DNA of 64,000 nucleotides from positions 23,167 to 87,166 of the forward strand of contig JAKCWW010000417.1 in assembly GCA_026260175.1 (NCBI GenBank), given 5' to 3'. Origin of the DNA: Reticulitermes lucifugus. Taxonomy: Eukaryota > Arthropoda > Insecta > Blattodea > Rhinotermitidae. Under the pieces are notes generated by a model. The model did not search any database and was not told where the DNA came from. It saw nothing but the letters and a program-made list of their open reading frames with translations. This document shows positions 46,783-58,859 of this stretch, piece by piece (the stretch's first letter is position 1; every line of letters starts with the position of its first letter). A program made the position numbers and the translations under genes.

Positions 46783-49413
46783 AGATTATATAAGGAAACA
46801 TTATATAATTTAAAACACCATTATCGAATTTTTCTGTACATGGTTGAAATATCTGCACATAATCTGTACTCTTGCCAAAATAATATTAACCATTTATAAG
46901 ACCTAAATAGAAGATGAGACGGAAGAGAAAGTCGCGGGATAAGTGAGAAATGCTTCATTTCTGGAGGAGGGGAAAAGAACACCAATTTGTTAGACGGTTC
47001 CCAGGCTTCGACCGCTCGTCCTTTCCATAAATGTAGCATGAGAAATAAAGTCGTGAAATATGATGAGGAGTAATGGTTTGAGATACGGGCTGAGGAATTT
47101 TAATTTACCGGTTGATGCCAGAAGTAAACTTTGAAAAGGTAACGTGTTGGTCTTTAAATAAAGAGGTTTAATTCTGATAAGTTTAAGTAGGGAGGGAGTA
47201 TGACAAACGTGAGTAGCGTGAGGAGCAGTTCGTATATCACAGAAAACGAAATCCGTCTCCAGTACGAAGACAAATGTGTTAATGCTGTTCAGAGAAATAG
47301 TCGGTGTTTTTACACTCGCAAGAAACACATAAATGCTCTGCGTGGGCGGAATTCAAAGTCTGAAATATTACAACAGATGCTGCATACAATTACCACTGGG
47401 CCTTAAAGGGTTATTATCAACGCACGGAGGACTGCATGGCTGGGGCACTTAGTACACATACACTAAGTGCGAAACACATAAAATCTTGGGTCAGAAAACT
47501 TTAAAATAACATACCACACTGGAGATCTACGTTTCGATTAGCGGATAATATTAAAACGGATACTAAAGAAATCAGAAGAATATAAATTTTGTATAAACCT
47601 GAGCGACTCTTAGTCCTATTGAGATAGTTATATTAAAAAGAAATTAGCTTTAATAATACTACATACAAACTCATTAGCACAGTTGCAGGAAATGTTCTGT
47701 AAGAAATGAAGCCAACCGAACTAAATATTCTAAACTGTCGACTGAGGTAGAATCTAACTGTGGGATTTCAGGAAAATAGTGCAAACAGGAGTTTTAGTAA
47801 GATTTCTTTCCCGCCCATTTTATTGATGATAATGCAAATAATAATAAGAGTAATAATAATTTCATTATCAGACATTCTTTATTGACATCATCAGTGTAAC
47901 AGTTTGAAATATTTTGAATACTGACGTAATCGGTCGTGTTGTACCTGGGATTGATTCTTCACAGTAAATTTTATTCTATACTATCTTCTTCCTGTAAATT
48001 ACAAGAAAAACACAAATGCTAAGAAAGTTTCTTCTTTTCCTTGACCTCAGTTGACTTATAATTCAGCCACTGATACACGCTGTAATTAAAAAAATTATAT
48101 TAGCAGTGTATATAAAAGAACATGCACGGTCTGTCTCACCGCATAATGTATAGGGTTCAGTCTTACTCCTATGATAGTCGAGCCACTGTCTGTTAATATG
48201 TTGGGTATTTAAGACTCAGAGTGGTTCGTGAGTCCTGGAAGAAGAATTAAGAACAAATTACTTCCATACATATCAAACAAACATTGAAACTCAATAGAGT
48301 CCAGTAGTTTATCACTGAATTATGGATGGCACACGTTCGCGTCAGATTCAACAAGACACGCCCATTATCTGTCTCTTCAGTATGTATTACTTCCAATACA
48401 TGCTATGTAGTACGGAGAGAACTTCAAATAAATATAAAATATTGTAGCAGTTGTGTTTTTATAATCACGCCCCTTTAATCACTGGTTAGATGGTTTTATA
48501 TAAAATATTATTAAACTTATGAGACATGAGCTCAAAACCCGAGGTTACCTGCAAAAGTCAAATTTCTTCCTCATGAAAGCAGCAAGTACCAACAGATGAA
48601 GACGCACCATGACCTTAAAAATACACATAAAAGCAAACTGACTATTTTTTCCTCGGTGATACATGGAAAAAAGTATATTGTTATTACGAATCTGAAAGAA
48701 AGTTGTGGGGTCCATTCATTCATAAGAACATCGTCAGTGGCCACCGACCTTGAATGGAACTTCTTAATTAAGTATATGAAAATAACTGTTGTATTGATAC
48801 AGCAGAAAATACATGTATAACAAATGAAAAATTATTCAAATTTTGCCTATTAAATTCAAATATAAATAACTAAGTGTCACAGCGTGATGGGTGAGTTGTC
48901 TTTTAAGATACCAAAATGTTCATATTGCAGTTACGTGAAATTTAAATCAGCGTTCAGTTGCAAAGTTATAGAAGCACTTATTGTGGGATATCATTTCGAT
49001 TTCACTGAACAGTTATAGCATATTTACAGTATTATCCTCTTCTTAGCTTTTTGAGCTCACACACAGCACTCATACTGGGAATTCCTTGCGGCTTGACAAT
49101 ATTTAGTGGGTATAAAGTAAGTATATACTTCACAAAACAGAGGGCATTACTTGACTTCTCCCTGTCGCTTGTCACTTCGTCTTATAGCTTCTATATTTCG
49201 GCAGATATTCTTTAATTCATATCCAGGATCGTCTTGGGCTAGCGACATGTACAAGAAATTACAATGTGAGCTAAGTTTCACATCGTGTACAGTTCAAGGT
49301 ATCATTGCAGGCTCCATTGCTTCCCTGCAGATAATATTACCGATAGTATTACCTACAATTAGGTCATAATTGCATTAGACTCCATGTTTTTTGTATAAAA
49401 CTTTTTAATTTTG
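46783..49413. other. Unannotated non-coding DNA
   Basis: Minus-strand frames of 72 and 112 codons (46821-47039, 46990-47328) lack motifs. No nameable repeat seen. Confidence 0.4.
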
Positions 49414-49427
49414 TACATTTCGTACAC
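49414..49427. repeat. Left target-site duplication of SINE copy 7
   Basis: TACATTTCGTACAC, repeated with one mismatch at 49712-49725. Confidence 0.85.
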
Positions 49428-49711
49428 GGTGGGCCGGGATAGTGTAGTTGGTATAGCGACTCGCTACGGGTTGGACGGTCCGGGGATCGAATCCCGTTGG
49501 GGACGAAATTTTCCGCACCCGTCCAGACCGGTCCTGGGGCCCACCCAGCCTCCTATACAATGGGTACCGAGTCTCTTTCCCGAAGGTAAGGCGGCCGGGG
49601 CGTGGAGTTAACCACCCACCCTCATCTAGTACCAGGGTTAAAGAAAGAGTAGAACTATACCTCTACTTCCCCTCTGGGCCTTCATGGCCCGTCTAGGGAG
49701 AACCTTTACCT
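49428..49711 (+). mobile_element. tRNA-derived SINE, family 1, copy 7 (full length, youngest looking)
   Basis: The best preserved copy. Head GGGCCGGGATAGTGTAGTTG holds the A-box TAGTGTAGTTGG (49440-49451). The B-box GGGATCGAATCCC is at about 49483-49495, 30-odd bases downstream as in tRNAs. The body has CCGTCCAGACCGGTCC, ACAATGGGTACCGAG and GGTAAGGCGGCCGGGGCGTGG. The tail is GGTTAAAGAAAGAGTAGAAC ... CTTCATGGCCCGTCTAGGGA and ACCTTTACCT. It is flanked by TACATTTCGTACAC (49414-49427) and TACATTTCGCACAC (49712-49725), a 14-bp target duplication with one mismatch. It would be transcribed by polymerase III and mobilised by a LINE enzyme. Confidence 0.93.
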
Positions 49712-49725
49712 TACATTTCGCACAC
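49712..49725. repeat. Right target-site duplication of SINE copy 7
   Basis: TACATTTCGCACAC, differing from the left copy by T to C at the tenth position. Confidence 0.85.
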
Positions 49726-51520
49726 GAATTTCTTGTCAGAACCAGAGCACGGCTGGAGTAGCTACACATTTTCATATATTAACCCAAAAATAACTTAAGG
49801 AAAATCTTCCTTTCAAAAGCAGTTTCATATTTTTTAACATCTTCAAACACACGTTACATCAATTGGCGGTTCTTATACTTATTACCATTCATACGATACA
49901 TTTTGCACTAGGATTAAAAGCCTAAATCACCTAATAGCGTTGTTCGCGACTTAAACGAAAATTTCTTTTAGTTCTAGTTAACTTTTTTTATAGATAGCAT
50001 TTCAATTAATATTTTGAAGTTCATGCAATTGGCAAAAGAATTACAGCAAGAACTGAGAGCTTCCACAGTGCACATTTCACTGTTAGAACTTCCATACAAA
50101 GCACACGAAATAATTCCCAGTATAAGTGAGTAAGAGGAAGAACGGAAAATGGGAAAAATGGAAACTTCTTTCACTTTTTGGAATTGATGGTTCGTCGAAT
50201 GTTACATGACACCTTTGGTAGTATAAAATTTGTAAGAACATTCTTGTGTGTAGAAAAATTGGTTACGCTCTCCGAAATTTCGTTTACTTTCTTGTCTGGT
50301 AAAAAAAAGAACCAAAAGGAGAACTATAAAATTGTACTTTCTCTACTTTGGCGTTCAGCATTGAAACAAACTAAAGCAAAGGACTTTTCTATTGGATTTT
50401 AGTTACGTTATTTTTAAATATATGTGCTTGCTGGCTATAGCTACATTTCTTCTAAGGAGACTTCATACATCGTTACATTATTGGCATAATTTCATTCATA
50501 TGCCAGGGAGTTTGATGAAATCAATAGAGTGAGAAGCACAAATACTTATTCTGAAGTTTTGTGTCGATAAATTCATTCCTGCACTATAGATTCATGGAAG
50601 AAACATCACAAGCAGCAGCTCGGGTTTTCAGGTCATTTTGATGTTTATAAAGAAGAAAACTTGAAAAAAAATAGTTTTTTATCGTCACTGAGACGTTTAG
50701 GCCTGTTAACACACCGGCTAAATTTGACTGATTTGATTTGTTGTGTTGATGCTGAGAGGTAATCTATATTAGACTAAACCATCTTACGTCTAGTAGGTTA
50801 ACTTAGTAAAACACATGTGTCGTTCTTCTCATTTGTTCAGTGATATTTTAATCGTGTTTTCCTTAACACAGTGCCGTCATCCAATAGGAACTGTATGAGG
50901 CATTTCATAACAAAAAGTCGACCTTCATATCATATTACAAATAATCCTAATATTCCAACATCATCTCTGAATACATATTTCAAGAAAATATCTGTTTATC
51001 ATACGTTTTGTTACAACGAAACCATTTGAGTTCGCGAACGCAGAAAACCACTCGAAATCATATACTTTTAGTATTTAATGCATTTTAAGTATGGATCGTT
51101 ATGTCATACTGTGCAACACCGTGTCTAGTCCGTATTTGGCAACGAATATTTCAGATGTATCGTAAAAATATTCGACTAGAATATTTAGTACAGCTTGACA
51201 ATTTCCATTCCATCATGTCAACGTTTATGATAGTTAAATAATTTAATTTTATAATGTATTTAGAAAGTATCTGTAAAACTGAACTTACTGTTATTATTTA
51301 TAAAATAAAGATATTATAAAGGATTTGGAAGTGTTACATTCAGCCTGGAGACTCGGGCAAATGGCCAACGGTCTACCAGATGATGACGATAATCGTGTTT
51401 GAGACAATATACATCTTATGGATATCCAGTACATGAATCGTAATCACGAGGGGGTAATCACTGGAGTTTACACTGAAGCTTGAGGCTTGTGTGTGTGTCA
51501 CATGTGAAGTGCATGATGAA
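49726..51520. other. Unannotated non-coding DNA
   Basis: No gene or nameable repeat seen. Confidence 0.4.
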
Positions 51521-51525
51521 TCTCA

Positions 51526-52105
51526 TCATCTGACAGTCCTCACTGCTGTCGGAACACAATGAGTGTCGGCAATCACACCGATCAGAGTCGACCAGAACAA
51601 AAACACGCATGCACACGTACAAAGGGGCAATGCGGCGTGGACTAAAGAGGCCGCCGCACTTCTGCTGCCATGTTGCATTGCCGCTGGCTTCTCACCTGCA
51701 ACAAGAGAGTTCATGTACTTGCATCTTGAGTTAATAGCATTGGCCCAGCTGTGTACGTTATACAACACTGATTGAGAGATGAAAGGGAGATAGTTATAAG
51801 TTGTAAGACAGAAATAATGTGACGTTTGAGGATTAATGTCTCCTGGTATGCGACGCCGTGCAGTTTGGTAGATAGGGACCAGGATTTCGAATGTGCTGCT
51901 TTCACATTCAGGGTAGAAGACTAAGACGGCAGTGAACTTTCTCACCTAAAATACTATCACGTAAAATTCTCATTGTCGTGTCTGTGACGACTACTGTATT
52001 CTGGAATGTCACGTCATAAGTAATGGTAGGTATGTACCTCTGCCCTGAAGTTCTGGACATCATATCCCTTCTTCTGGGACATATCCTCTGGTAGACAGGT
52101 ACCAA
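51526..52105 (-). repeat. Dispersed-repeat remnant with 139-codon frame (antisense)
   Basis: The minus-strand frame 51945-51526 contains EILVPIYQTARRRIPGD, and 52105-51908 begins MVPVYQRICPRRRDM. I remember words like 'xSIYQTTRRxxPED' as part of repeat-derived frames in cockroach and termite genomes, related to the fragments at 28560 and 33981. The rest of the 139-codon frame (including VHAALPLCTCACVFLFWSTLIGV) is not recognised. A host gene is possible but not supported. Confidence 0.35.
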
Positions 52106-52492
52106 ACCTGCCTACACGGCGCCACAACCAAGAAAACACGCTTAATAAACGGGTAAGACAAATGTTTCTTGGGAAATCTGAATAAAAACACTAACATGTG
52201 TCGCTATATCCGATTTGAACGAAGTACTTGCTCCAACCAAAGCGGAATTACCAAAAATAAAATGTCATCAAAATGGGCCTTCTAGAAACAGGTAGAGTGG
52301 TGAGAAATGAATTCAAGTAGCTTAGAATAGTGTCCAATGGACTTTCTGAACACGGTAACGAATCTTAAGCGAAGGAAATTTTCTGACAGGATGAGTAACT
52401 ATCAAATTTTCGATAAATGACCCTGAAATGAAATATTTAAAAGACAACATATAGGTAGTCGTCAAGAATATCTACAGAATCTCGAAACATGT

Positions 52493-52654
52493 AATATAGA
52501 GGGAAGGATATAAGTGACGGAAAGACGAGGAAAAAGAGGTGAGCAGCTACTGGATGACCTTACGGAAACGATAAGATACTGTAAATTGGAAAAGGAAGTA
52601 CTAGATCGTACTCTGCGGAGAACTTACTTGAAAGAGGCCATGAACTTGTCGTAA
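52493..52654 (+). pseudogene. Non-LTR retrotransposon, extreme C-terminal fragment
   Basis: The frame reads NIEGRI, a stop, then VTERRGKRGEQLLDDLTETI and CKLEKEVLDRTLWRTYLKEAMNLS and a stop. The pattern 'GRRGxRxxQLLDDLKExRxYxxLKEEALDRTLWRTxFGR' is one I know from the C terminus of insect LINE proteins. I believe it belongs to the same family as the polymerase piece at 7.3 kb, but cannot prove that here. One internal stop. Confidence 0.7.
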
Positions 52655-52712
52655 GACAGACTGCAGTATGAAATCAGAATACTCAGCTACCTTGATTATT
52701 ATCCCCCCCCTC

Positions 52713-52960
52713 AATGGCGCAACAGCCCCTAATGGGCCAGGGCCTCCACATTATCGAGGCTTCACGATCACATTTAAACACACCACACTCAGTTGGACTC
52801 CTCTGGACGAGTGATCCGCCCGACGCAGTGACCTCTACCTTACCACACACAACACTCACAAGAGACAGACATCCATGCTTCCGGCGGGATTTGAACCCTC
52901 AATTCCAGCAAGCGAGCGGCCGCAGACCCACGCCTTAGACCGCGCCGCCACTGGGATCGG
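52713..52960 (-). mobile_element. tRNA-derived SINE, family 2, copy 2 (antisense)
   Basis: The minus strand starts CCGATCCCAGTGGCGGCGCG, with A-box-like GCGGTCTAAGGC, TGGGTCTGCGGCCGCTCGC and B-box GGGTTCAAATCCCG. The far end is AGGCCCTGGCCCATTAGGGGC followed by TGTTGCGCC. A poly-C/T run lies on the plus-strand left flank. Target duplication is uncertain. The overlapping frames on both strands are not genes. Confidence 0.85.
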
Positions 52961-54156
52961 CATTTATAATCAGTACTGTGTATTAAAGTGTTACGATCCA
53001 TGCCTTGTAATGAATTTACCAATATTCTGCTTGAAGGAAAGTCATTAGAAATTGATTTTTAGCTTCGTACTTTCTATCTGACTGGGGATCATTACGGAGA
53101 AAACTGGTGTCATTTTGACGGTTTCGTAGTTTTCGTGAAATGTTTTCGGTATTATGCTATAACTGATTCTTGGTTTACTTAAACAACGATGTATTGATTG
53201 TACACGTTACAGGAAGTCGAAGGTTACGAAAATTCATGAATAAAGAATTTTACATTGCAAGCAAGAAGCAGCTCTGTCTTACTTTATGCTACTGTTTCAG
53301 TATTAGCGGGGAGGGATTTAGTGAAACCATTAGTATCCTCAGAATGTTGTAAGGGCCGAGATTCCAACTGTTTCCTTATCTAGTATGGCATCATACTGTT
53401 TGACTCCAGTATGCCTCTCGTTTTTATTGAATTCTAAACTCACACACTGTCCTTTCTTCATGAGTGTTTTGTGCAAGAGCTGATGAAAGAAACGTTCCTT
53501 CTAACTTGCGCAAAGTTTTCGTTCAGGAAACACATTACCGAACCCCGTCTGCTTTTATGATATACTGCTCTCCTTCTTAGTCAACAAAGGGTGGCTTGCA
53601 ATTTCAGTGGGTTAATTTACATGCAGGGACTCAGTGCCGGAAATCCAGTCCCTGTGCTATAAAGCCTCCAGTTGGCGCAATGTCGTCATGGTACCAACTA
53701 CGGTACTTCCCTTACCGATCCCCGTAGCCACGCACGGTATAGCTTGTTCACACTTATACACTGAAGGTTTGAATTATACTTAGGGAAGGACGCTTGTTCT
53801 AAATTTTCCGTGTCTCCCTGTGACGTTAGATGCCTTGCCATATTTCAGAAGATTCCTAACTTTTGTATTCATTGGGATTTATAAGCCCTCTATAATAGGA
53901 AAATCAAGGTTTACATGTCAATTTTCGCTGCTTGCGTCGTCCCAAAACCTCAGTCCAAGTCCGATTCATTGTAAACATTTTCGTAACTTGTTAAGTTTCT
54001 ACGACGAGGAGATGTAGGCTGTCCGCGACTGCTTATTCAATGCACTCGCAGCTGCCCCGCATATCGGGGGGCCTCTTGCAGCCGCAAGCTGAGGGCGAGC
54101 CATGACGCAGTGACATCTGAGAAACTAAGCATTTCAAGCAGGAATCTGCTCGCTGA
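52961..54156. other. Unannotated non-coding DNA
   Basis: No gene or nameable repeat seen. Confidence 0.4.
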
Positions 54157-54294
54157 ATTAGTTACTTAGTTAATTAACTAGTTAATTAATTAATTAATTA
54201 ACTAGTTAATTAGTTGGGCGGTCAGATAGATAGTTGGGTTAGTTGATTAGTTAGTTGGTTATTTGGTTAGTTGGTTGGTTAGTTGGGTTAGTTA
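54157..54294. repeat. (GTTA/GTTG/TTAA)n degenerate simple repeat
   Basis: Begins with palindromic TTAATTAACTAGTTAATTAA units and passes into GTTAGTTGGTTATTTGGTTAG. The second half is superficially like telomere repeats but is not TTAGG. Confidence 0.85.
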
Positions 54295-57165
54295 CATTCA
54301 TATACTAGAGAAGAAAGAGGACAAAAATAGAGGATGGAGTAAAAGAAGTATACACCTGACTCTAACACTGAACGAATTTATTTAACTCCATATATCTCTC
54401 CACTATTCGTGTTATTTCTCATAAATATCGCTTATCAAAAATGAACAATATCTTCTGTAACTAGAATTTTTCAATCCTTTGATACGAAATTGTCAGCATG
54501 CCTACTTTTAAAGGGGATTCATAAAATCGTGAGTCAAATCTGCAAAACATCCCCTGTGGCAGGATATTTACAAATATTGTGCGAATAAACCGCACACAGG
54601 TCCACGAAATTTGAGGTTGTCATGAAGTCAATATTAAGGTTGCCTTCTTGTGGGATATAACGTTATGCGGACTGGCAGATCATCCAAAATTAACAGCGTC
54701 ACTTTCCACAAGACCGCAGTCTCAGTCTACATGCATGTACTACATTTGCAGCTTATGTGTCTAGAAGTTACTGAACATTTTGAATCTTACTAAATTTTGT
54801 CATGTATAACACGGAGAAACCAAAATGAATGATTCCAGACGAAATAAGAGTGTGTACTAACACTGGTGGTACTTTTTTCATTTGGAATAAAGTCTACTCT
54901 CTTCTCGTATTTTAATATCGAATATATTCCAAAAAAGCAGGGCACAGATTCGAATAGGTTTGTATACATATTCTCTGGCAACTCTTTGATATCCATTTGT
55001 ATAATGAACCAGAAAAAAACAGAGTGACCGTTGATAGTGATAAATGTGTAAAACATGAAGGAAAAATCCAATAGTCAGATGAAATGAACTTCTAAAATAA
55101 CACAAAATTCTGTTCGATGCAGGTCATACACCATTCATCGTCAGCATCGTCATTACGGTTAACAGTTTCTTCAGTCTCTTTAGATTCGAGAGGTTAGAGG
55201 CGGCGTATCAGCTTTGGAGGCTACATGCATCTACTAGTATTTCGATTCGACCTGAGATTTCACATTTCCCTGTTTGGAATACTGGAATAATAAGGGTGTC
55301 CTCTCCAACATGTAATGGGGTTTCCATCCCTTTGACCTCTGGACAAGTCAACAATCATTCATGTTGTATCAACATTCTGAGGTCTGTCGTGTGCAGAATT
55401 CCGATAAACAAAGTTGTATATATATTCTTCCCTTTCCTCATCACTGTTTCTCTCTATATTACGCCCATATTATTTTGTTTGTAAGGCTATAATATTGTGT
55501 CATTTAGTGGTTCTTCATTTTGCTTATTTTGGTAAATTTCCTGTTCGTTTTCTGACCCGGAGTCCGGATTTTCTGACTGATGTATTTCTTGGTCTTTCGT
55601 GATTGATTGAGTAAAATGTTACAATATTACCTTAAATAGGATATCGTGTACTCCCCTTTTAGTTCGCAATTAATAATTACCCTACAAGTTACCACTGCAT
55701 AAAAATAATTTTAGAACACTTCCATAAAGAAACCACTTGATTCTCAATTAATTCCTCCCCTTCTTGCCATCCTTCAAACTGGTTAAATTGTAAGGAAAAC
55801 TATATTATTCACGTTATGGAGAGAAGTAGTGCCTACAGAATTTTGGTAAAAAAATATATTGAACAACGGTCTGTTTTGTGATCAGAAAGTTTAATCATCT
55901 GCTTTTGCTGATGGCAATTATTTACGCTGCTGCCTTCTTATCACACGACACTTATGCCGAGGGAATATTTACAGCGGAATGTCAACATTTGGGTCACGGA
56001 ATGCATAGCCACAAACTATGATGCTATGAATAATTAGACACCTTCGCGTTTGTATGGTTTATTCAATGAGTTATTGCATTGGCTTAAACCTAGTATCACT
56101 AATTAATTACAGATACAGAAATGCTATTTGGTCGTAGAAGAACAAATGCTGTCGATTTGGCATAACACAAAGACGAAAAAATTTCTTGAAAAATACCAAG
56201 CATAAACCGCCCTACTGCGGTATCTGTCTTAACGATCGCGAAACCAAAGTTTTCTTGTTCATACAAATTTCTACAGGCAATATGTCCCACCCCCTCCTTG
56301 GCTGAAAGAACAGTTATTTGCGAGGGAACGCTGGTCCGGGATGAATCCCCAGGCTCCTGACTACCCACCTGGCGATACCTGCTGCTATAGCATGGGAATT
56401 GCGAGTCTTCAGTCATCTTCCCGCTTTATAAGACATGTATGTCTTCTTTGCAGAGAGCACATAGTTATTTGAACTGTCAGTTCTCTCCGCACTTTCTACA
56501 TTTCGAACACTATAATTTAATTACTTTCCATGAATGCACATAAATTCATCTTTATTGAAATTTTAATAACCGTAACTTTGTTGGTTACATAACAACAGTA
56601 ATGACCGCAAAAACGAGTTTTTTACCATCTCTGGAAGCTCAGTCCGGGGTTTGAATTAAGGACCCTAGCCAAATAGAATGGGAATGAGCGGATATTAACT
56701 GAAGTACGTTGCGAAGATATGAGAAAGATGGAACTTACTCTAGATGAAAGTTTTTGATCACGCTACAAAATATGTTCATTCAATTTACATTCTAAAATAA
56801 GTTAGGCTACTTGGCAGCTTCGCTACATCTTTATTTAGCTTAGATTCTAATTTTAAATCCTTTCATACCGCGCAGTTATTGATAAAAATTAACGTAAAGT
56901 TTGCCAACTTTCCAATATTACACTCTTTCAGTTACAATATATCCCTTAACTGTGGTAACTAATGAAAATTTGCGTCTACTTATGTGGAATTTCTTGGAGC
57001 CTACTCTTCAATCATAAGCTCCATAGAGAAGGGTTATTTTCTGAAGCTAAGAGTTATAATTTAGTCTAGAAATTTCCCTCATGTTAGGGAACCCGGCGGT
57101 TTATTACCGTATTCACAATAGCCGGCCACTTGTCCTTGTCCGCGGCCCCGGTCCACGCCCAACCA
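54295..57165. other. Unannotated non-coding DNA
   Basis: Frames of up to 105 codons (56099-56416 minus, with no motif I recognise). No nameable repeat seen. Confidence 0.4.
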
Positions 57166-57169
57166 TCCT

Positions 57170-57416
57170 AGTTTCTATGACTTTCTCTTATTTTCCATGT
57201 GTGCCACAAGCCCCGGCCGTCTTATTCTGCTTGATTTTATCATCGAATTAGTTGCTAAGGAGCGCAAAGCATGAAGCTCCTCCTTATGCAATTTTCTCGA
57301 GTATCCTCTTACTTTTCCGTCTTAGGCCCAAATATCTGCCCCAGCACTGTATTTTCGAATACCCTCAGCCTATGTTCTTGCCTTAATGTAAGAAACCAAA
57401 TTTCATACCATAAAAA
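57170..57416 (-). pseudogene. Non-LTR retrotransposon fragment, C-terminal region (degenerate)
   Basis: On the minus strand a frame reads WFLTLRQEHRLRVFENTVLG then QIFGPKTEK, matching the 'WSLTLREEHRLRVFENxVLRxIFGPKR' block of insect LINE proteins. A second frame continues YSRKLHKEELHALRS ... MIKSSRIRRPGLVAHMENKR, matching 'WRKLHNEELHxLY ... IKSRRxxWAGHVARM'. One frameshift separates the two parts. Same protein region as the fragments at 4.1 and 63.1 kb. Confidence 0.85.
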
Positions 57417-57996
57417 ACAAGCAAATTATATTGATATATATATTTTAATTTTCATTTATAATTCATAAACACATTTGCATATTCTGTATGAAATTCCTCA
57501 TGTATGGGAAAAATAAAAATGTGAGCCAGCCGCAACATGCAGGTTATCTTGAAAATTTTAGCTTAGACGGAATCTGCAGGCCTACTACTGAAAATGACGA
57601 CAAGAACTAATCACCAAATTGTGATAGGATTAAACTCTGAATTATCTTTTTTTTTATATTATCTTCGCCGTGCATTTTTAATACACCGCAACATTGGACC
57701 TTACAACAAAAACAGGACCTGTTTTACTTAACTTATTACCTATATACACAGAACCAACTGCAAAAACAAGCCAATGGTAGAAGATTCATCTTAAAAAAAC
57801 CATATAGCTTCATTGTATCTTTTTACTAAGAAAATAGTGACGAACCTTATTTAAGGATTTTATAATCTGTGTTTTATATATTTAAATACAGAAATTCTAA
57901 ATAACTGTAATATATAAATGATAATGAAACTTGACTATATGTGATGTATAACATAATAGCAGACAAAAAATGTTTGTAAAGTAAATGTAGATTACG

Positions 57997-58042
57997 AGCA
58001 CCCTGAAGATGGCCTTGTAAGGGCTGAAACTTATGTAGGGGT
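57997..58042 (+). ncRNA. Hammerhead ribozyme-like motif 11 (core intact)
   Basis: Plus strand: ACC-CTGAAGA-T-GGCC-TTGTAA-GGGCT-GAAAC-TTAT-GTA-GGGGT. The core is CTGAAGA (58003-58009), GAAA is at 58026-58029, and the triplet GTA ends at 58037. Helix II pairs G-T, G-C, C-G, C-G. Helix III is A-T and C-G around TTAT. Helix I has two pairs next to the core (CC/GG), then mismatches. All conserved core bases are present, so along with the 18.9-kb copy it is one of the two in-window candidates most likely to be active. Confidence 0.62.
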
Positions 58043-58095
58043 AAAAGAATAAAAAGTGAAAATATAGTGCATTTCGTTGGTGTGTAATTTGTGAT
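58000..58095 (+). mobile_element. 3' end of hammerhead-bearing repeat family
   Basis: The hammerhead motif at 57997-58042 is followed by AGAATAAAAAGTGAAAATAT and AGTGCATTTCGTTGGTG, matching the tail of the 18.7-kb element. No 5' inverted arm was found, so this appears truncated. Confidence 0.55.
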
Positions 58096-58595
58096 CTGAA
58101 TTATCTGGTTGGACGTATTAGCCGTAAGGTTAGAAAAACTTCCTTTAAATAGGTTATGACTTCAAAGACAAATTTGAAAATTTCCGTTGATCAAGTTTGG
58201 AGCCTCCAAAAACCTGTGATGTTTCGTTCTGTTATTTCCACGCAAGACAATATCAACGTAACGCCTCAAATTAAGCAAAGCATTTTCCTTACAGTTTCTT
58301 CCAGAATCCATCTTGTGATGTATTATTGTGTGAGCTCATTCTCTATGATTCATGCAATACTTTTAGATAGTTAAATGGAAAAAGCAATAACAAGAACTTT
58401 TTTTGACTTGTCACTGTCCCATTTAAGCTGCTACGTGTGCGGTGACGCAACACGAGAAGCAATTCTGTCCATGTCCCTGCCACTCTCAACATGTCTTACA
58501 TCCGACTAAAATATACTCGTTCCTATTAATACCGAATTGACTCAGAATCGAAGCTATTGTCCCATCCGCCAAGAAATATAAATCATAGGCTTAGG

Positions 58596-58847
58596 TTTTT
58601 TCTATGGCTTGACAGCCCAAGTGGGCCTAGGCCTCCTCATTGTTCAGGCTCCACGATCACTCAGACACACCAATTTCGGTAGGACTCCTCGGGACGAGTG
58701 ACCAGCCCGTCGCAGAGACCTCTACCTGACAACACACAACACTCACAAGAGAGAGACATCCATGTCACCGGCCGGATTCGAAACCGCAATCCCAGCAAGC
58801 GAGCGGCCGCAGACCCACGCCTTAGACCGCGCCGCCACTGGGATCGG
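58596..58847 (-). mobile_element. tRNA-derived SINE, family 2, copy 3 (antisense)
   Basis: The minus strand starts CCGATCCCAGTGGCGGCGCG, with GCGGTCTAAGGC, GTCTGCGGCCGCTCGC and a B-box GGTTTCGAATCCGG. Left flank CATAGGCTTAGG (58584-58595) and right flank CATAAGCTTATG (58848-58859) agree at 10 of 12 positions, a likely aged target duplication. A TTTTTT run at the left is the complement of the A tail. Confidence 0.85.
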
Positions 58848-58859
58848 CATAAGCTTATG

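Noticed and set aside
47520-47575. Minus-strand ATCGAAACGTAGATCTCC, similar to the 3' half of a hammerhead
   Set aside because: No CTGANGA core or helix II pairing upstream of it.
47868-47900. Minus-strand CACTGATGATGTCAATAAAG
   Set aside because: It contains a core-like CTGATGA, but there is no GAAA at the right distance.
54235-54294. Possible interstitial telomere repeat
   Set aside because: Units are GTTAGTTG and GGTTAGTTG, not the insect TTAGG repeat.
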